DNA from: Saliterribacillus persicus
GTDB taxonomy: Bacteria; Bacillota; Bacilli; Bacillales; Amphibacillaceae
Assembly (NCBI RefSeq): GCF_003337485.1
Contig: NZ_QPJJ01000003.1
Coordinates: forward strand, 124,001-188,000
Direction: 5' to 3'
DNA: 64,000 nt
The translations under genes and the position numbers were made by a program. Positions 9,885 through 19,191 of the stretch are shown piece by piece (position 1 is the stretch's first letter; every line of letters begins with the position of its first letter). The notes under the pieces are model-generated. The model saw nothing but the letters and a program-made list of their open reading frames with translations, ran no database searches and had not been told where the DNA came from.

Positions 9885-9903
9885 ATGGTAATTTTTTTAC
9901 CAT
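9885..9903. other. Short inverted repeat ahead of the binding-protein gene
   Basis: ATGGTAA and TTACCAT around five T residues, in the 109-base gap between permease and binding-protein genes. It could form a small hairpin in the mRNA that favours the downstream message. No promoter is evident. Confidence 0.4.
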
Positions 9904-9922
9904 TGACAACACTTTTTTTACC

Positions 9923-10762
9923 TTATCCTTTTACACCACCTAAAGCAATTCCATCAATCACATGCTTTTGTCCCAAAATAAAGACAATCAATAAAGGTAG
10001 AATAGCTGATACAGCAGCAGCCATAATGAGTGTATAGAAACTTCCATTAATTGTGGTGAACTTTTGCATTGCTAATTGAATGGTATATAATGCATCTGTT
10101 CTTAGGAAAATTAAAGGATTTTGATAATCATTCCATGTCCAAATAAATCTTAAAATAGCATAAGTGGCAACAGCGGGACGAACAATTGGAAGTGCTATCT
10201 TCCAAAATATTATTCCATGCCCTGCACCATCTATTTTAGCTGCGTCAATAAAGTCATTGTGAATACCCAAGAAAAACTGCCTCAACATAAAGGTTCCTAA
10301 CACACTAAAGCTTCCCAATAAAATTAAACCAAAATGTGTATCGAATAATCCTAAATACCTAAATAAAATAAACTGTGGAACAAGACTTGCTTGTGGTGGA
10401 ACCATGTATGTGGCTAAAACAATGATGAATAACCAAGCACCTGCTGGGAATCTAACCTTTGAAAACCCATAAGCAGCTAAAGATGATACAATGACGGAGA
10501 TTGCAGTCGTTAGTACTGCCACTTTTATAGAATTCCAGTAATATAAATAAAAAGGATAATCACCGAACCATACCTCTTGATAATTCGACAGCGCGTTCCA
10601 TCTAGATGGTATCCATTCTATTGGATACCTGAATACATCTGCTTCAATTTTTAATGAAGTAGATAGCATCCAAATGAAAGGTAATAAGAAAGCTATACTA
10701 CAAAAGAATAAGATTATTGTACTAACTATTTTTTTTATATTAATTTGACGTTTACTTCGCAT
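9923..10762 (-). CDS. CUT1 ABC transporter permease, MalG-like
   Basis: 279 residues with six predicted membrane segments. The BPD_transp_1 EAA loop (DAAKIDGAGHGIIFWKIALP) contacts the ATPase. This is the second inner-membrane subunit of a carbohydrate importer, cotranscribed with the MalF-like gene 19 bases upstream. No ATP-binding gene exists in the operon, so a shared MsmX-type ATPase encoded elsewhere must energise it, as is usual for CUT1 systems in Bacillaceae. Confidence 0.92.
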   Translation of the reverse strand: MRSKRQINIKKIVSTIILFFCSIAFLLPFIWMLSTSLKIEADVFRYPIEWIPSRWNALSNYQEVWFGDYPFYLYYWNSIKVAVLTTAISVIVSSLAAYGFSKVRFPAGAWLFIIVLATYMVPPQASLVPQFILFRYLGLFDTHFGLILLGSFSVLGTFMLRQFFLGIHNDFIDAAKIDGAGHGIIFWKIALPIVRPAVATYAILRFIWTWNDYQNPLIFLRTDALYTIQLAMQKFTTINGSFYTLIMAAAVSAILPLLIVFILGQKHVIDGIALGGVKG

Positions 10763-10781
10763 CCTAACACACCCTTCTCCT

Positions 10782-11735
10782 TTAATAGTTCACCCATTTT
10801 TTTTGACCAAGCCATTGAACGATTGTAATGGTAAATACAAACAGAAATAATACTACCGCAATGGCAGAAGCATACCCTACATCAAGGTCTATAAATGCGC
10901 GCTCATACAAATGCCAAACAAGCATTGTAGTCGAATTTAAAGGTCCACCCTTTGTTAAAACTGCAATTAGGTCAAACACTTTAAATGAAGCAATAATACC
11001 AGTAATCAAGAGAAAAAATGAAGTAGGTGATATTAAAGGAAAAGTAATATTTCTAAATTTATACCAACTATTTGCCCCATCAATATCTGCAGCTTCATAT
11101 AATTCTTTTGGTATGGATTGCAGGCCAGCAATATAAACGATCAAACTAAAACCTATCGATATCCATATGTGGATAATCATCAAAGAGATTAATGCAAAGC
11201 TCGGGTCTGAGATCCATGTAGGTGGATTTTGTATGCCAAAAGTCATTAGTACTTGATTGATCGGCCCTTGAGACGGATGAAAAAGCACTTGCCAAACTAC
11301 CGCGATAGCGACAACGCTAGATATATAGGGCATAAAAAACGCCACTTTAAAATAACTCTTTAAATAGACATTTTTGTCAATAATCACTGCAAGGAAAAGT
11401 GCACAAAGCATGGTAATAGGCACCGTCAATATAAATATTGCATTATTGATAACAGACTTTATAAATTTTTCATCGCTACTTAATGCAACAAAGTTATCAA
11501 ATCCTACCCATTTTAATTGGTCAATACTAGTGACGAATTTCCAATCGGCAAACGACAAAATAAATGCTGCTACTATAGGAAATAAAACAATTACTGAGAT
11601 TCCTAGAATCATTGGGGAAACAAATAGAAAGCCAATAATATTCTCGCTTTTTTCTATCTTAGACTTTCTCATTCTTTTGAGTTTTTTTGGTGTTTCTTTC
11701 AGTTCTTCACTTGTAGTAAATGTTTTACTTGCCAT
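10782..11735 (-). CDS. CUT1 ABC transporter permease, MalF-like
   Basis: 317 residues. A basic N-terminal tail (ELKETPKKLKRMRKSK) precedes six membrane spans, with the EAA motif at ELYEAADIDGANSWYKFRNI. It is the MalF-type half of the importer. Upstream in-frame codons exist to 11753, but AAAGGGGTG fits ATG 11735. The start overlaps the end of the DUF624 gene by 11 bases, showing operon organisation. It is presumed to translocate an oligosaccharide that is then cut by the cytosolic lyase encoded at the end of the operon. Confidence 0.92.
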   Translation of the reverse strand: MASKTFTTSEELKETPKKLKRMRKSKIEKSENIIGFLFVSPMILGISVIVLFPIVAAFILSFADWKFVTSIDQLKWVGFDNFVALSSDEKFIKSVINNAIFILTVPITMLCALFLAVIIDKNVYLKSYFKVAFFMPYISSVVAIAVVWQVLFHPSQGPINQVLMTFGIQNPPTWISDPSFALISLMIIHIWISIGFSLIVYIAGLQSIPKELYEAADIDGANSWYKFRNITFPLISPTSFFLLITGIIASFKVFDLIAVLTKGGPLNSTTMLVWHLYERAFIDLDVGYASAIAVVLFLFVFTITIVQWLGQKKWVNY

Positions 11736-12396
11736 GTATAGCACCCCTTTCACTTATAATAGATACGCTGGAATGTATCGTATTTTTTTCTTCTATTCGT
11801 TTAAATATAAAATGATTAAAATACATTCCCAGAAATGAAATTCCACTTCCTAGAAATAAAAATGCAAAACCTGGTATTATCAAGCAAATAAATAGGAAGC
11901 TGCTCATTGATAACGCCATCCATAAGGTTAAAAAGGGAAATAATGTACTAATTTGTATTGCTCTTCTAATTAATTTAAATATGGATTTTTTTGGATAGCG
12001 TGTCATTAAACTGAATACATGTAAAATAACGATGACACTAAGGACTAACACAGTAGCGGAACTGCTCAAAATTAGATAATAAAGAACACCGTTAAAGTTT
12101 TGAATAAGTGAAAAATCAACATACAAAGCAATCATAGTCAGTAAAATAACTCCACCCAATAAATTACTTTTTAAAAAATACATTTTATAAGCTTTCCAAA
12201 ATTCCTTTGAGACTGAAAAATCTTCTTTTGTTTTTAACCATTTGTTATTTAAGACAAACATCGCCGTAATAGCCGGGAAAACACCAAATAATATTCCCCC
12301 GAATAAAGAAAAACAAATAGCTAAAATATTTAAGTACGCAAGTCTATAAAGCCATTCACAGATCTTAAATAATCCACCTGAAGTATCAAATTGCAT
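11725..12396 (-). CDS. DUF624 (YesL-family) membrane protein
   Basis: 223 residues with about five hydrophobic segments and the family-typical N-terminus (FDTSGGLFKICEWLYRLAYLN, then GIFPAITAMF-like GVFPAITAMF). YesL proteins head CUT1 sugar-transport operons in Bacillaceae (yesLMNOPQ is the model); their function is not established, though a role in transporter assembly or signalling is plausible. It is the first gene of the seven-gene leftward operon. A -10 box and a cre-like site lie 26-41 bases upstream. Confidence 0.85.
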   Translation of the reverse strand: MQFDTSGGLFKICEWLYRLAYLNILAICFSLFGGILFGVFPAITAMFVLNNKWLKTKEDFSVSKEFWKAYKMYFLKSNLLGGVILLTMIALYVDFSLIQNFNGVLYYLILSSSATVLVLSVIVILHVFSLMTRYPKKSIFKLIRRAIQISTLFPFLTLWMALSMSSFLFICLIIPGFAFLFLGSGISFLGMYFNHFIFKRIEEKNTIHSSVSIISERGAIHGK

Positions 12397-12421
12397 CTAT
12401 CTTCCCCCTTCCTCTATCAAA

Positions 12422-12437
12422 ATTATAAACGCTTACA
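12422..12437 (-). promoter_or_regulatory. Promoter -10 box overlapped by cre-like CcpA site
   Basis: On the minus strand TGTAAGCGTTTATA (12424-12437) matches the cre consensus TGNNARCGNWWWCA with one mismatch and overlaps a TATAAT (12422-12427). The -35 is poor, which fits activator (YesN) dependence. Inference: carbon catabolite repression of the DUF624-to-lyase operon. Confidence 0.6.
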
Positions 12438-12913
12438 TTTCTATAAAAATAGCACTATTTTTACTTTTATAGACAGATCTTTTACATAACGAAATAATAA
12501 CCACTTATTAAAGATAAAGGGTAAACTAAAATTTCGTTCGGTATTGTCAAAGAAATGATATTGCTTTTAAAATTATCCATTTATCTTTAAGAGCTATTAA
12601 ATTACTAACTAACAATATGAATAGAGATAATTGTGTATATCTTCGAATTCTTCTATGATTTTAATTTTTAAAAAATCAGTCAAAGTAAAAGCAAGCTAAA
12701 ACTATAACTGTTTTAGCTTGCTTTTACTTGATCTAATTCGCTTTTTCTTCTATATAATAATTCACTTGTTCTACTTAATAACAATTCGACTCCACCACCT
12801 AAAGAATTGTTTTAAGTGATAGTTGATCATGTAGTTTATCATGCTTCCTATCCTTTTCTTTAACTGACTCTATATTAAATTTTTTCTTATTTAACGCTGG
12901 CTTTTTTCTCCTT
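12438..12913. other. Non-coding gap between two leftward ABC operons
   Basis: Very AT-rich. It contains the terminator at 12685-12727 and possibly activator sites for the YesN-type regulator upstream of the operon. I recognise no coding sequence, repeat or RNA in the rest. Confidence 0.5.
12685..12727. terminator. Strong bidirectional terminator after yjfF-like gene
   Basis: Perfect 18-bp stem (arms 12685-12702 and 12710-12727) with loop TATAACT. The arm edges supply A and T runs on both strands. It lies about 190 bases after the yjfF-like stop and would end the leftward ytf-like transcript. Confidence 0.85.
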
Positions 12914-13900
12914 TTAAGAGCTATTTTGCTTCTTCTCACTTCTTATTACGATTATTCTTTGTAAGACTATAAATAACAATAGCAACACACCAATTGCTAT
13001 TTTTGTCCACCATGAACTTAATGTTCCTTCATATACAATAATCGTTTGTATAATTCCTAAAATTAAAACTCCAAATAAACTACCCGCCACATAACCTGCA
13101 CCACCCGTTAGAAGTGTTCCACCTATCACAACAGCTGCAATGGTGTCGAGTTCCATTCCGTTAGCATGTAAGCCATATCCTGATCGCATATAAAATGTAA
13201 AAATCAGCCCGCCTACTGAAGCACAAAATCCACTAAAGGTATAAATAAGAATTTTTGTTCTTCCTACAGGTAATCCCATTAGATTTGCAGATTGCTCACT
13301 ACCACCTATAGCATATACATTTCTACCAAATTTAGTTGAATGCCCTATGAAAACAGCAATAATCACTATAATAAGAGCGATCAAAACACTAATTGTGATG
13401 AACGAGTCCCCCAGTATAGGAATTCTTGTATTTGCCATAAAGTCAAAGAATGGATGATCTATAGCAATGGTCTCAACGCTAATTACATAACTTAGCCCTC
13501 TTGCTAAAAACATTCCTGCTAAAGTGACTATAAATGGTTGTAAATTAAAGAAATGGATAAGCGAGCCCTGAACTCCTCCAATAATAGACCCCACGAGCAA
13601 GCAAATTGGTACAACTATTAATGGTGAAAGATTCGCATTCATTGTTAAACTTGCTGCAACCATGCTTGTTAACGCAATAACAGATCCGACTGATAGATCT
13701 ATACCTCCTGAAATGATCACAAAAGTCATTCCAACTGCTAAAACTATCAAAAAGGAATTATCTATGAGTAAGTTTAAAAAAACCTGTGATGACAAAAAAC
13801 CTGTGTAACGAAAAGAACCAAAGCCGTACATTAAAATAAAAATAGAAACAGTTGCAACTAATGGTAATTGTTTATATCCCAATGGAAGTCTTTGTATCAT
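12914..13900 (-). CDS. yjfF: YjfF-like furanose ABC transporter permease
   Basis: 328 residues, about nine membrane segments, BPD_transp_2 (RbsC) superfamily. Strong YjfF signatures include VGMTFVIISGGIDLSVGSVI, the FIVTLAGMFLARG segment and GTLSSWWTKIAIG near the C-terminus, which closely resemble E. coli YjfF. In E. coli the YtfQRT-YjfF system imports galactofuranose. Its ATG overlaps the stop of the preceding permease (ATGA). It is the last gene of a four-gene operon in the same order as E. coli ytfQ-ytfR-ytfT-yjfF. The sugar carried here is inferred to be a furanose. Confidence 0.85.
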   Translation of the reverse strand: MIQRLPLGYKQLPLVATVSIFILMYGFGSFRYTGFLSSQVFLNLLIDNSFLIVLAVGMTFVIISGGIDLSVGSVIALTSMVAASLTMNANLSPLIVVPICLLVGSIIGGVQGSLIHFFNLQPFIVTLAGMFLARGLSYVISVETIAIDHPFFDFMANTRIPILGDSFITISVLIALIIVIIAVFIGHSTKFGRNVYAIGGSEQSANLMGLPVGRTKILIYTFSGFCASVGGLIFTFYMRSGYGLHANGMELDTIAAVVIGGTLLTGGAGYVAGSLFGVLILGIIQTIIVYEGTLSSWWTKIAIGVLLLLFIVLQRIIVIRSEKKQNSS

Positions 13901-14940
13901 GATAGAGTCACACCTTCACTTTCTTTTTTCACTCTATTTTTGTTAACTTTATCAGTCCCAAAAATCTTTCTTCTAAACTCTGGTGACTGTAATAAGCAAA
14001 CAATTAATACAACAACTGCTTTAATAACTAAATTCGTTTCAGCTGGTACACCAATTGAATAAATTGTAGTTGTAAGGCTTTGAATTATTAATGCACCAAT
14101 TAGCGTTCCCATTAAATTAAAACGTCCACCCATTAAGGAGGTACCACCAATTACTACTGCCAAAATAGCATCTAATTCAAACCACAATCCTGCATTATTT
14201 CCATCGGCACTCATTACATTAGATGATAAAATTAACCCACCTACACCTGCACAAAATCCAGAAAACATATATACCATCATCATTATATTTTTAGAATTTA
14301 ACCCTGCAAGCCTACTAGCTTCAGGGTTTGAACCAACTGCTTCAATAAATAAACCTAAAGAAGTGCGTCGAGTCAGAAAAAGTGCAAGTAAAAGCACAAA
14401 TGTGACAATAAATATGGAGAATGGTAGTGCAAATAAGTAACCACCTCCGAGAAATTGGTATGGATCATAATAAACTGTAGTTATTTGTCCACCGGTAATT
14501 AACTGTGCAATTCCTCTACCTGCTACCATTAAAATTAAAGTTGCAACAATTGGCTGCACACCGATCCTAGAAACTAGTATACCGTTCCATCCACCTACAA
14601 TAATGGAAACAATTAAGGTAAGCCCTACAGCGATAAATAAAGGTCCAAGTCCTTCTCCATCTATCGAGGTTACAGTAATCGCTCCAATAGCACCCGCCAT
14701 AGCAATAACTGATCCTACACTCAAGTCAATTCCTTTAGTTGCAATAACTAATGTCATTCCTATAGATATCAAAATTAAAGGCGCACCCCTATTAAGAATA
14801 TCTACTAAACTCCCTACTAATTTACCATTTCGATAATCTATCGAAAAAAAGGATGGATCAAAAATTAAATTTATTAAAAGGATGACCACTAATACGACAA
14901 TTGGCCATAGTAGTTTTGATTTCATCAGCAAATTAACCAT
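13897..14940 (-). CDS. ytfT: YtfT-like furanose ABC transporter permease
   Basis: 347 residues of the RbsC-type permease superfamily. It has the hallmark SIGMTLVIATKGIDLSVGSV segment and GTSLMGGRFNLMGTLIG near the end, and forms the membrane channel together with the YjfF-like subunit. It starts one base after the ATPase stop codon, with GGGGGAG as ribosome binding site, and its stop overlaps the next ATG. Both features indicate tight translational coupling within the operon. Confidence 0.87.
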   Translation of the reverse strand: MVNLLMKSKLLWPIVVLVVILLINLIFDPSFFSIDYRNGKLVGSLVDILNRGAPLILISIGMTLVIATKGIDLSVGSVIAMAGAIGAITVTSIDGEGLGPLFIAVGLTLIVSIIVGGWNGILVSRIGVQPIVATLILMVAGRGIAQLITGGQITTVYYDPYQFLGGGYLFALPFSIFIVTFVLLLALFLTRRTSLGLFIEAVGSNPEASRLAGLNSKNIMMMVYMFSGFCAGVGGLILSSNVMSADGNNAGLWFELDAILAVVIGGTSLMGGRFNLMGTLIGALIIQSLTTTIYSIGVPAETNLVIKAVVVLIVCLLQSPEFRRKIFGTDKVNKNRVKKESEGVTLS

Positions 14941-14941
14941 C

Positions 14942-16453
14942 TTACACTCCCCCGGCCATTTCTTTCATTAGTTTTTGTTGCGTTAATTCTTCATTATTAT
15001 TAAATTCTTTTTCTAGCTTTCTATCTCTTAATACAGCTACTCTGTCACAGGCCCGCAAAATTTCTTCTATTTCAGATGAAATAAATAATATTGAGGTACC
15101 TTCCTTACTTAGGTTTGTCATCAATTTCATAATTTCTGTTTTAGCTCCAATATCAATTCCCCGAGTTGGTTCATCCAAAATAAGCAACTCTGGATTAGTA
15201 ATTAACCATCTTGCAAGTATTACCTTTTGTTGATTTCCACCACTTAAATTTTCAATTAATTGTTCTGGATTTGCAGGGTTGATGTTAAGAAGAGAAATAT
15301 ATTCATCTGCTATTTCTCTTTGCTTTTCTTTGGAAATAAAACGAAACCATCCGTATTTCCCCTGTATAACAAGAATCATATTTTCTCTTACAGTTAAATC
15401 TGGAATAATCCCTTCTGACTTTCTATTCTCAGAACAGAATCCTATTTTTTCATATATTGCTTGTTTAGGAGAAGAGAATTTTATTTGTTTTCCTTTTAAA
15501 TGAATATGTCCTTTATCTGGTTGATCAGCTCCAAACAATAATCTAGCTAGCTCTGTCCTTCCAGCACCTAGCAATCCCGCCAAGCCAAGAATCTCCCCTT
15601 TATTTATTTGAATACTAAACGGATCGATCTTACCTTGTAATCCTAAAAGTTCGGTCGATAAAAATGATTGATTGAGAGAGGTTTTATTTTCGGCCAGACT
15701 TTCTATTTTTTTCATTTCAACTAATTCTTTCCCTATCATTTTAGAAACTAGATCCATTCTAGGTATATCTTTAGTCATGTATTCACCGATGTATTCACCA
15801 TTTCTAAGTACTGTTAGTCGATCAGTGATTTCATAAATTTGATCAAGGAAATGACTTATAAAAACAATTGCTAATCCTTCATTTTTTAATTTTCTTATCA
15901 CAGAAAACAATTGATTAACTTCATCACGATCCAAGCTGGAAGTTGGCTCATCTAAAATCAATACTTTTGCTGAAACATTTAATGCTCTTGCAATTGCTAT
16001 CATTTGTTGTATTGCTACAGAATAAGAAGATAATAGCTTTGTGACATCAATCTGTAATTGAAGTCCTTCTAATAATTTCTTTGCCTGATTATGCATTTTC
16101 CGCCAATTTAGTTTTCCATTTTTCTTAATTTCTCTTCCGATAAATATATTCTCTGTAACTGATAAATTTGTACATAAATTAACTTCTTGATACACAGTAC
16201 TAATTCCTAACAGCTGTGCTTCTAGTGGACTTTTTATTATCACTTTCTTTCCTTCGTATTCGACAGCTCCACCATCTATTGGATACACACCTGTCAGCAC
16301 TTTTATTAGGGTTGATTTCCCCGCACCATTCTCTCCCATAATTGCGTGTACTTCACCAGGATATAAAGTAAGATTTACTCCAGATAAAGCCCTAACGCCT
16401 GGAAATTCTTTAACAATTTTTTTCATAACTAAGCGTGGTTGTGCATTATCCAA
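14942..16453 (-). CDS. ytfR: YtfR-like sugar ABC transporter ATP-binding protein
   Basis: 503 residues with two ABC domains. The first has Walker A GENGAGKST, a non-canonical signature (SYSVAIQQM) and Walker B VLILDEPTSSLD. The second has the degenerate Walker A GLLGAGRTE that is normal for this family, a good LSGGNQQK signature and LLILDEPTRGID. Such fused ATPases drive RbsA/MglA/YtfR monosaccharide importers. Translation probably starts at TTG 16453 after AAGGGAA. A strong stem-loop in the 86-base gap after ytfQ probably sets a lower level of this subunit relative to the binding protein. Confidence 0.9.
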   Translation of the reverse strand: MDNAQPRLVMKKIVKEFPGVRALSGVNLTLYPGEVHAIMGENGAGKSTLIKVLTGVYPIDGGAVEYEGKKVIIKSPLEAQLLGISTVYQEVNLCTNLSVTENIFIGREIKKNGKLNWRKMHNQAKKLLEGLQLQIDVTKLLSSYSVAIQQMIAIARALNVSAKVLILDEPTSSLDRDEVNQLFSVIRKLKNEGLAIVFISHFLDQIYEITDRLTVLRNGEYIGEYMTKDIPRMDLVSKMIGKELVEMKKIESLAENKTSLNQSFLSTELLGLQGKIDPFSIQINKGEILGLAGLLGAGRTELARLLFGADQPDKGHIHLKGKQIKFSSPKQAIYEKIGFCSENRKSEGIIPDLTVRENMILVIQGKYGWFRFISKEKQREIADEYISLLNINPANPEQLIENLSGGNQQKVILARWLITNPELLILDEPTRGIDIGAKTEIMKLMTNLSKEGTSILFISSEIEEILRACDRVAVLRDRKLEKEFNNNEELTQQKLMKEMAGGV

Positions 16454-16475
16454 AATGTTCCCTTCCCTTCTAAAT

Positions 16476-16516
16476 CAGTAAGCCTAAAGTAAGAGATTAT
16501 CCTACTTCAGGCTTAC
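16476..16516 (-). other. Intercistronic stem-loop between ytfQ and ytfR
   Basis: 15-bp arms (16476-16490 and 16502-16516, one mismatch) and an 11-base loop, with no T run on the transcribed strand. It resembles the mRNA-protecting or attenuating hairpins that follow binding-protein genes (malE-malF type), rather than a full terminator. Confidence 0.7.
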
Positions 16517-16538
16517 TTTGTTTTTCTATTATTTAAAA

Positions 16539-17609
16539 TTAATACTCGCGTGTAGGAAGAAGTTCTTCCGCTTGATCCATGGTATACATACTCTCTTCTA
16601 CAGCAATTCTCTTATCTAATGATTCTCCTTCAAAGTGCTGCTCAATTAAATCTACTAGCTGTGGACCAAATAATGGATTACATTCGATCGTTACATTCAT
16701 TTTTCCATCGGCCATTGCTTCAAATGCGCCCTTAACTGCATCAACCCCGATGATTGTAATATCTTCTGCAGGTATTAATCCAAATTCTTCAATTGCTTGA
16801 ATAGCTCCAATAGCCATGTCATCATTGTGAGCGTATAGAACATCAATATTTTCACCATCAGACTTTAAGAACGCTTCCATTACTTCCTTACCTTTAGCAC
16901 GAGTGAAATCACCTGTTTGCGATTTTATTATTTCAAATTTGTCTTCTTGATTAATTATTTCTTCAAATCCTTCTTTACGATCAATTGCAGGAGCAGAGCC
17001 AACTGTACCTTGTAATTCTACGATATTAACTGGTCCTTCTTCCTCTGCCAATTCCTCTACTAACCAATTACCTGCTTTGCGCCCTTCTTCAACGAAATCA
17101 GAACCTAAAAATGTTACCCATAATGAATCGTCCTCTACATCTACTGATCTATCTGCTAAAAACACTGGTATATCAGCATCTTTTGCTTCTTGGAGAACTG
17201 TTTCAAAACCAGTTTCTACCACAGGAGAGAAAACAATTGCATCGACTTTTTGAGTAATGAATGAGCGAATTGCTTTAATTTGATTCTCTTGTTTTTGTTG
17301 TGCATCTGAGAACTTCAACTCATGTCCTGCATCAGTAATGGCATTTTGAATTGATTTCGTATTTGCTGTTCGCCATTCACTTTCAGCACCTACCTGCGAG
17401 AAACCAATGACAAGTTGCTCACTTTCACTACCTTGCTCTCCTTCTTCACTCTCAGAATCAGTATCGGTATTTTCCTCGGTATTATTTTCTTCTGATTCCG
17501 TATCCTCTCCACCTGTTTCAGATGATGAACCACATGCTGCTAAAAAAAACATCATTGCTATTACTAATAGTATTAGTAACCCCTTTTTGTTAACTATTCT
17601 TATATCCAC
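16539..17609 (-). CDS. ytfQ: YtfQ-like sugar-binding lipoprotein
   Basis: 356 residues. The N-terminus is a lipoprotein signal (KKGLLILLVIAMMFFLAAC, lipobox LAAC), then an acidic Ser/Glu/Thr linker and a periplasmic-binding-protein type I fold. Segments VIGFSQVGAESEWRTANTK and YAHNDDMAIGAIQAIEEFG are typical of YtfQ and related galactofuranose/arabinose binders. GTG 17609 lies nine bases after GGGAGG and is preferred over TTG 17615. It leads the leftward transporter operon and diverges from a membrane sensor and a two-component pair, which probably respond to the sugar it binds. Confidence 0.88.
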   Translation of the reverse strand: MDIRIVNKKGLLILLVIAMMFFLAACGSSSETGGEDTESEENNTEENTDTDSESEEGEQGSESEQLVIGFSQVGAESEWRTANTKSIQNAITDAGHELKFSDAQQKQENQIKAIRSFITQKVDAIVFSPVVETGFETVLQEAKDADIPVFLADRSVDVEDDSLWVTFLGSDFVEEGRKAGNWLVEELAEEEGPVNIVELQGTVGSAPAIDRKEGFEEIINQEDKFEIIKSQTGDFTRAKGKEVMEAFLKSDGENIDVLYAHNDDMAIGAIQAIEEFGLIPAEDITIIGVDAVKGAFEAMADGKMNVTIECNPLFGPQLVDLIEQHFEGESLDKRIAVEESMYTMDQAEELLPTREY

Positions 17610-17658
17610 AATCAAAAACCTCCCTTTTCTATTCCAAATTTCATTTGGTATGTTATTA

Positions 17659-17675
17659 ATTATAGAGCGCTTTCA
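17659..17675 (-). promoter_or_regulatory. ytfQ promoter -10 with cre-like site
   Basis: Minus-strand TATAAT (17659-17664) is overlapped by TGAAAGCGCTCTAT (17662-17675), a CcpA cre-like sequence with a perfect left half. The -35 region is weak, which fits dependence on the divergent YesN-type activator. This is the same layout as at 12422-12437. Confidence 0.6.
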
Positions 17676-17885
17676 TATTAATTAAAATGGAATCCTTTAT
17701 TTTTAAAATTAAATATTTTATGGAGAATTAAAAAAGTTGATTATTTTTTGAATTTAATTGCATTATTTTAATAATTAAGCAAATACACTATTGATTTATG
17801 GAGTTATACGTTAAAATACTATTAAATTAGAAAAAATTTTAACGAGCTTTTGAAGAAATTCTATAAAAGGCAGGAGTCAATTATT

Positions 17886-19139
17886 ATGAATGCGCTTACA
17901 AAATTTGGGGAGTTATCTATTCGATCTAAGTTTATAATTGCTTTTTGTGTGCTCTTTCTTTGGTTAGGATCTGCTCAAATTACACAGTTTGTTTTATTCA
18001 TTAGTTATATTAAGCAATATAATGAAATGACCGAAACAATCACACTTACAAATTCAATACACGGTGAACTCCGAGAAGAATTAGACATAGAAATCAGAGA
18101 CATTGTTTACGGAAAAGTACATTTTGATGAAGGAGTACAATATCAGTTATTAGATCAAATGAGACTTCATCTCAACGTAATATCCTCTAAAGACACCGAA
18201 AATAGATTCCTCTCAGAAATAAGTGAAGTGGAAAAGACTTTAGACTCCGCGGAAGAATACATTAATAAGCTTGGTGAACAAATTAAATTTGACGCTCCTG
18301 CTGAAGAAAAATACATTACTCAAGAATACATCAGCATCGCTTCACAACTTATAAATGAAAATGTGCAAACACTTCTTCAAAAAACTTTACAAGAAAGTGA
18401 AAAAAACGAACTAGCAATTAAGAATCAGATGAATAATGATGTTCGAATTAGCATCTTCATTTTTGTCATCGTTATATTTACTTCTTTTATATTTGTATGG
18501 ATTATTTCTAATAACATCGCAAGACCAATTCGATTATTAAGAGATTATTCTAACGAAATTGCTAATGGAAATTTAACAATACAAATGAAAACTATTCAAT
18601 CAGAAAATGAAGTTGGAGATCTGTATAAAACATTTAAATTAATGACTAACCACTTAAAGCAAATGATAGATTCCGTACTAGAAACAAGTAACCATATTGT
18701 TAATGCATCAAAAGATTTACATGAAAGTATGGACGATAATCGAAAAGCTGGAGAAGATATCGCCTATACGCAACAAGAGATTTATTTCTTCTTTCGTAAT
18801 CAAGAAGAAATAAATAATAAAATTCTTAATTTAGAGAGAGAAATATTAGACTTAACACTACTTCAACAAGAGGAGCTACTTAAAAATTCCACTAAGAATA
18901 AAGCAAACTACAATAATATGATTGAAGTTAATAACAAACTAATAGAAATTGTTCAACAATTATTATCCTTATCTACGACTACCCAAAAGCAGTCCAAAGA
19001 TAATCAAATACACATGGAAAAATTAAGCATCCTAGGTGAAGAACAATTGACAACCATAGAAGAAATTGCTGAAGCTTCAGAAAAACAATTAGCAAACGCT
19101 CAAACATTGCAAAAGTATATTAAAAAATTTCGAATTTAA
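17886..19139 (+). CDS. MCP-like HAMP membrane protein lacking the signalling tip
   Basis: 417 residues. TM1 near 15-35, an extracytoplasmic helical region of about 145 residues, TM2 near 185-205 (SIFIFVIVIFTSFIFVWII), a HAMP domain (NNIARPIRLLRDYSNEIANGNL), then about 165 residues of coiled coil. The coil lacks the conserved chemoreceptor hairpin tip (NLLALNAAIEAARAG-type), so it cannot dock CheA in the usual way. The start at ATG 17886 follows AGGAG; an earlier TTG is in frame without a site. It precedes the kinase gene by 52 bases and diverges from ytfQ. I infer an accessory receptor that passes the state of the binding protein to the kinase. It is not a recognised named protein. Confidence 0.75.
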   Translation: MNALTKFGELSIRSKFIIAFCVLFLWLGSAQITQFVLFISYIKQYNEMTETITLTNSIHGELREELDIEIRDIVYGKVHFDEGVQYQLLDQMRLHLNVISSKDTENRFLSEISEVEKTLDSAEEYINKLGEQIKFDAPAEEKYITQEYISIASQLINENVQTLLQKTLQESEKNELAIKNQMNNDVRISIFIFVIVIFTSFIFVWIISNNIARPIRLLRDYSNEIANGNLTIQMKTIQSENEVGDLYKTFKLMTNHLKQMIDSVLETSNHIVNASKDLHESMDDNRKAGEDIAYTQQEIYFFFRNQEEINNKILNLEREILDLTLLQQEELLKNSTKNKANYNNMIEVNNKLIEIVQQLLSLSTTTQKQSKDNQIHMEKLSILGEEQLTTIEEIAEASEKQLANAQTLQKYIKKFRI

Positions 19140-19191
19140 TACGGTCTGATAAAAATATAATATATTGAAATTTTAGGATGTTGATGCACAT

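Noticed and set aside
11374-11838. A 154-codon open frame on the + strand
   Set aside because: It lies antisense to the MalF-like permease and the end of the DUF624 gene, has no ribosome binding site and its product has no recognisable fold; the minus-strand genes are clearly real.
17886-19139. MCP-like gene considered as a truncated chemoreceptor pseudogene
   Set aside because: The coiled coil runs on without frameshift, the gene has a good start and is packed in an operon; absence of the tip looks like design rather than decay, although this needs an alignment.
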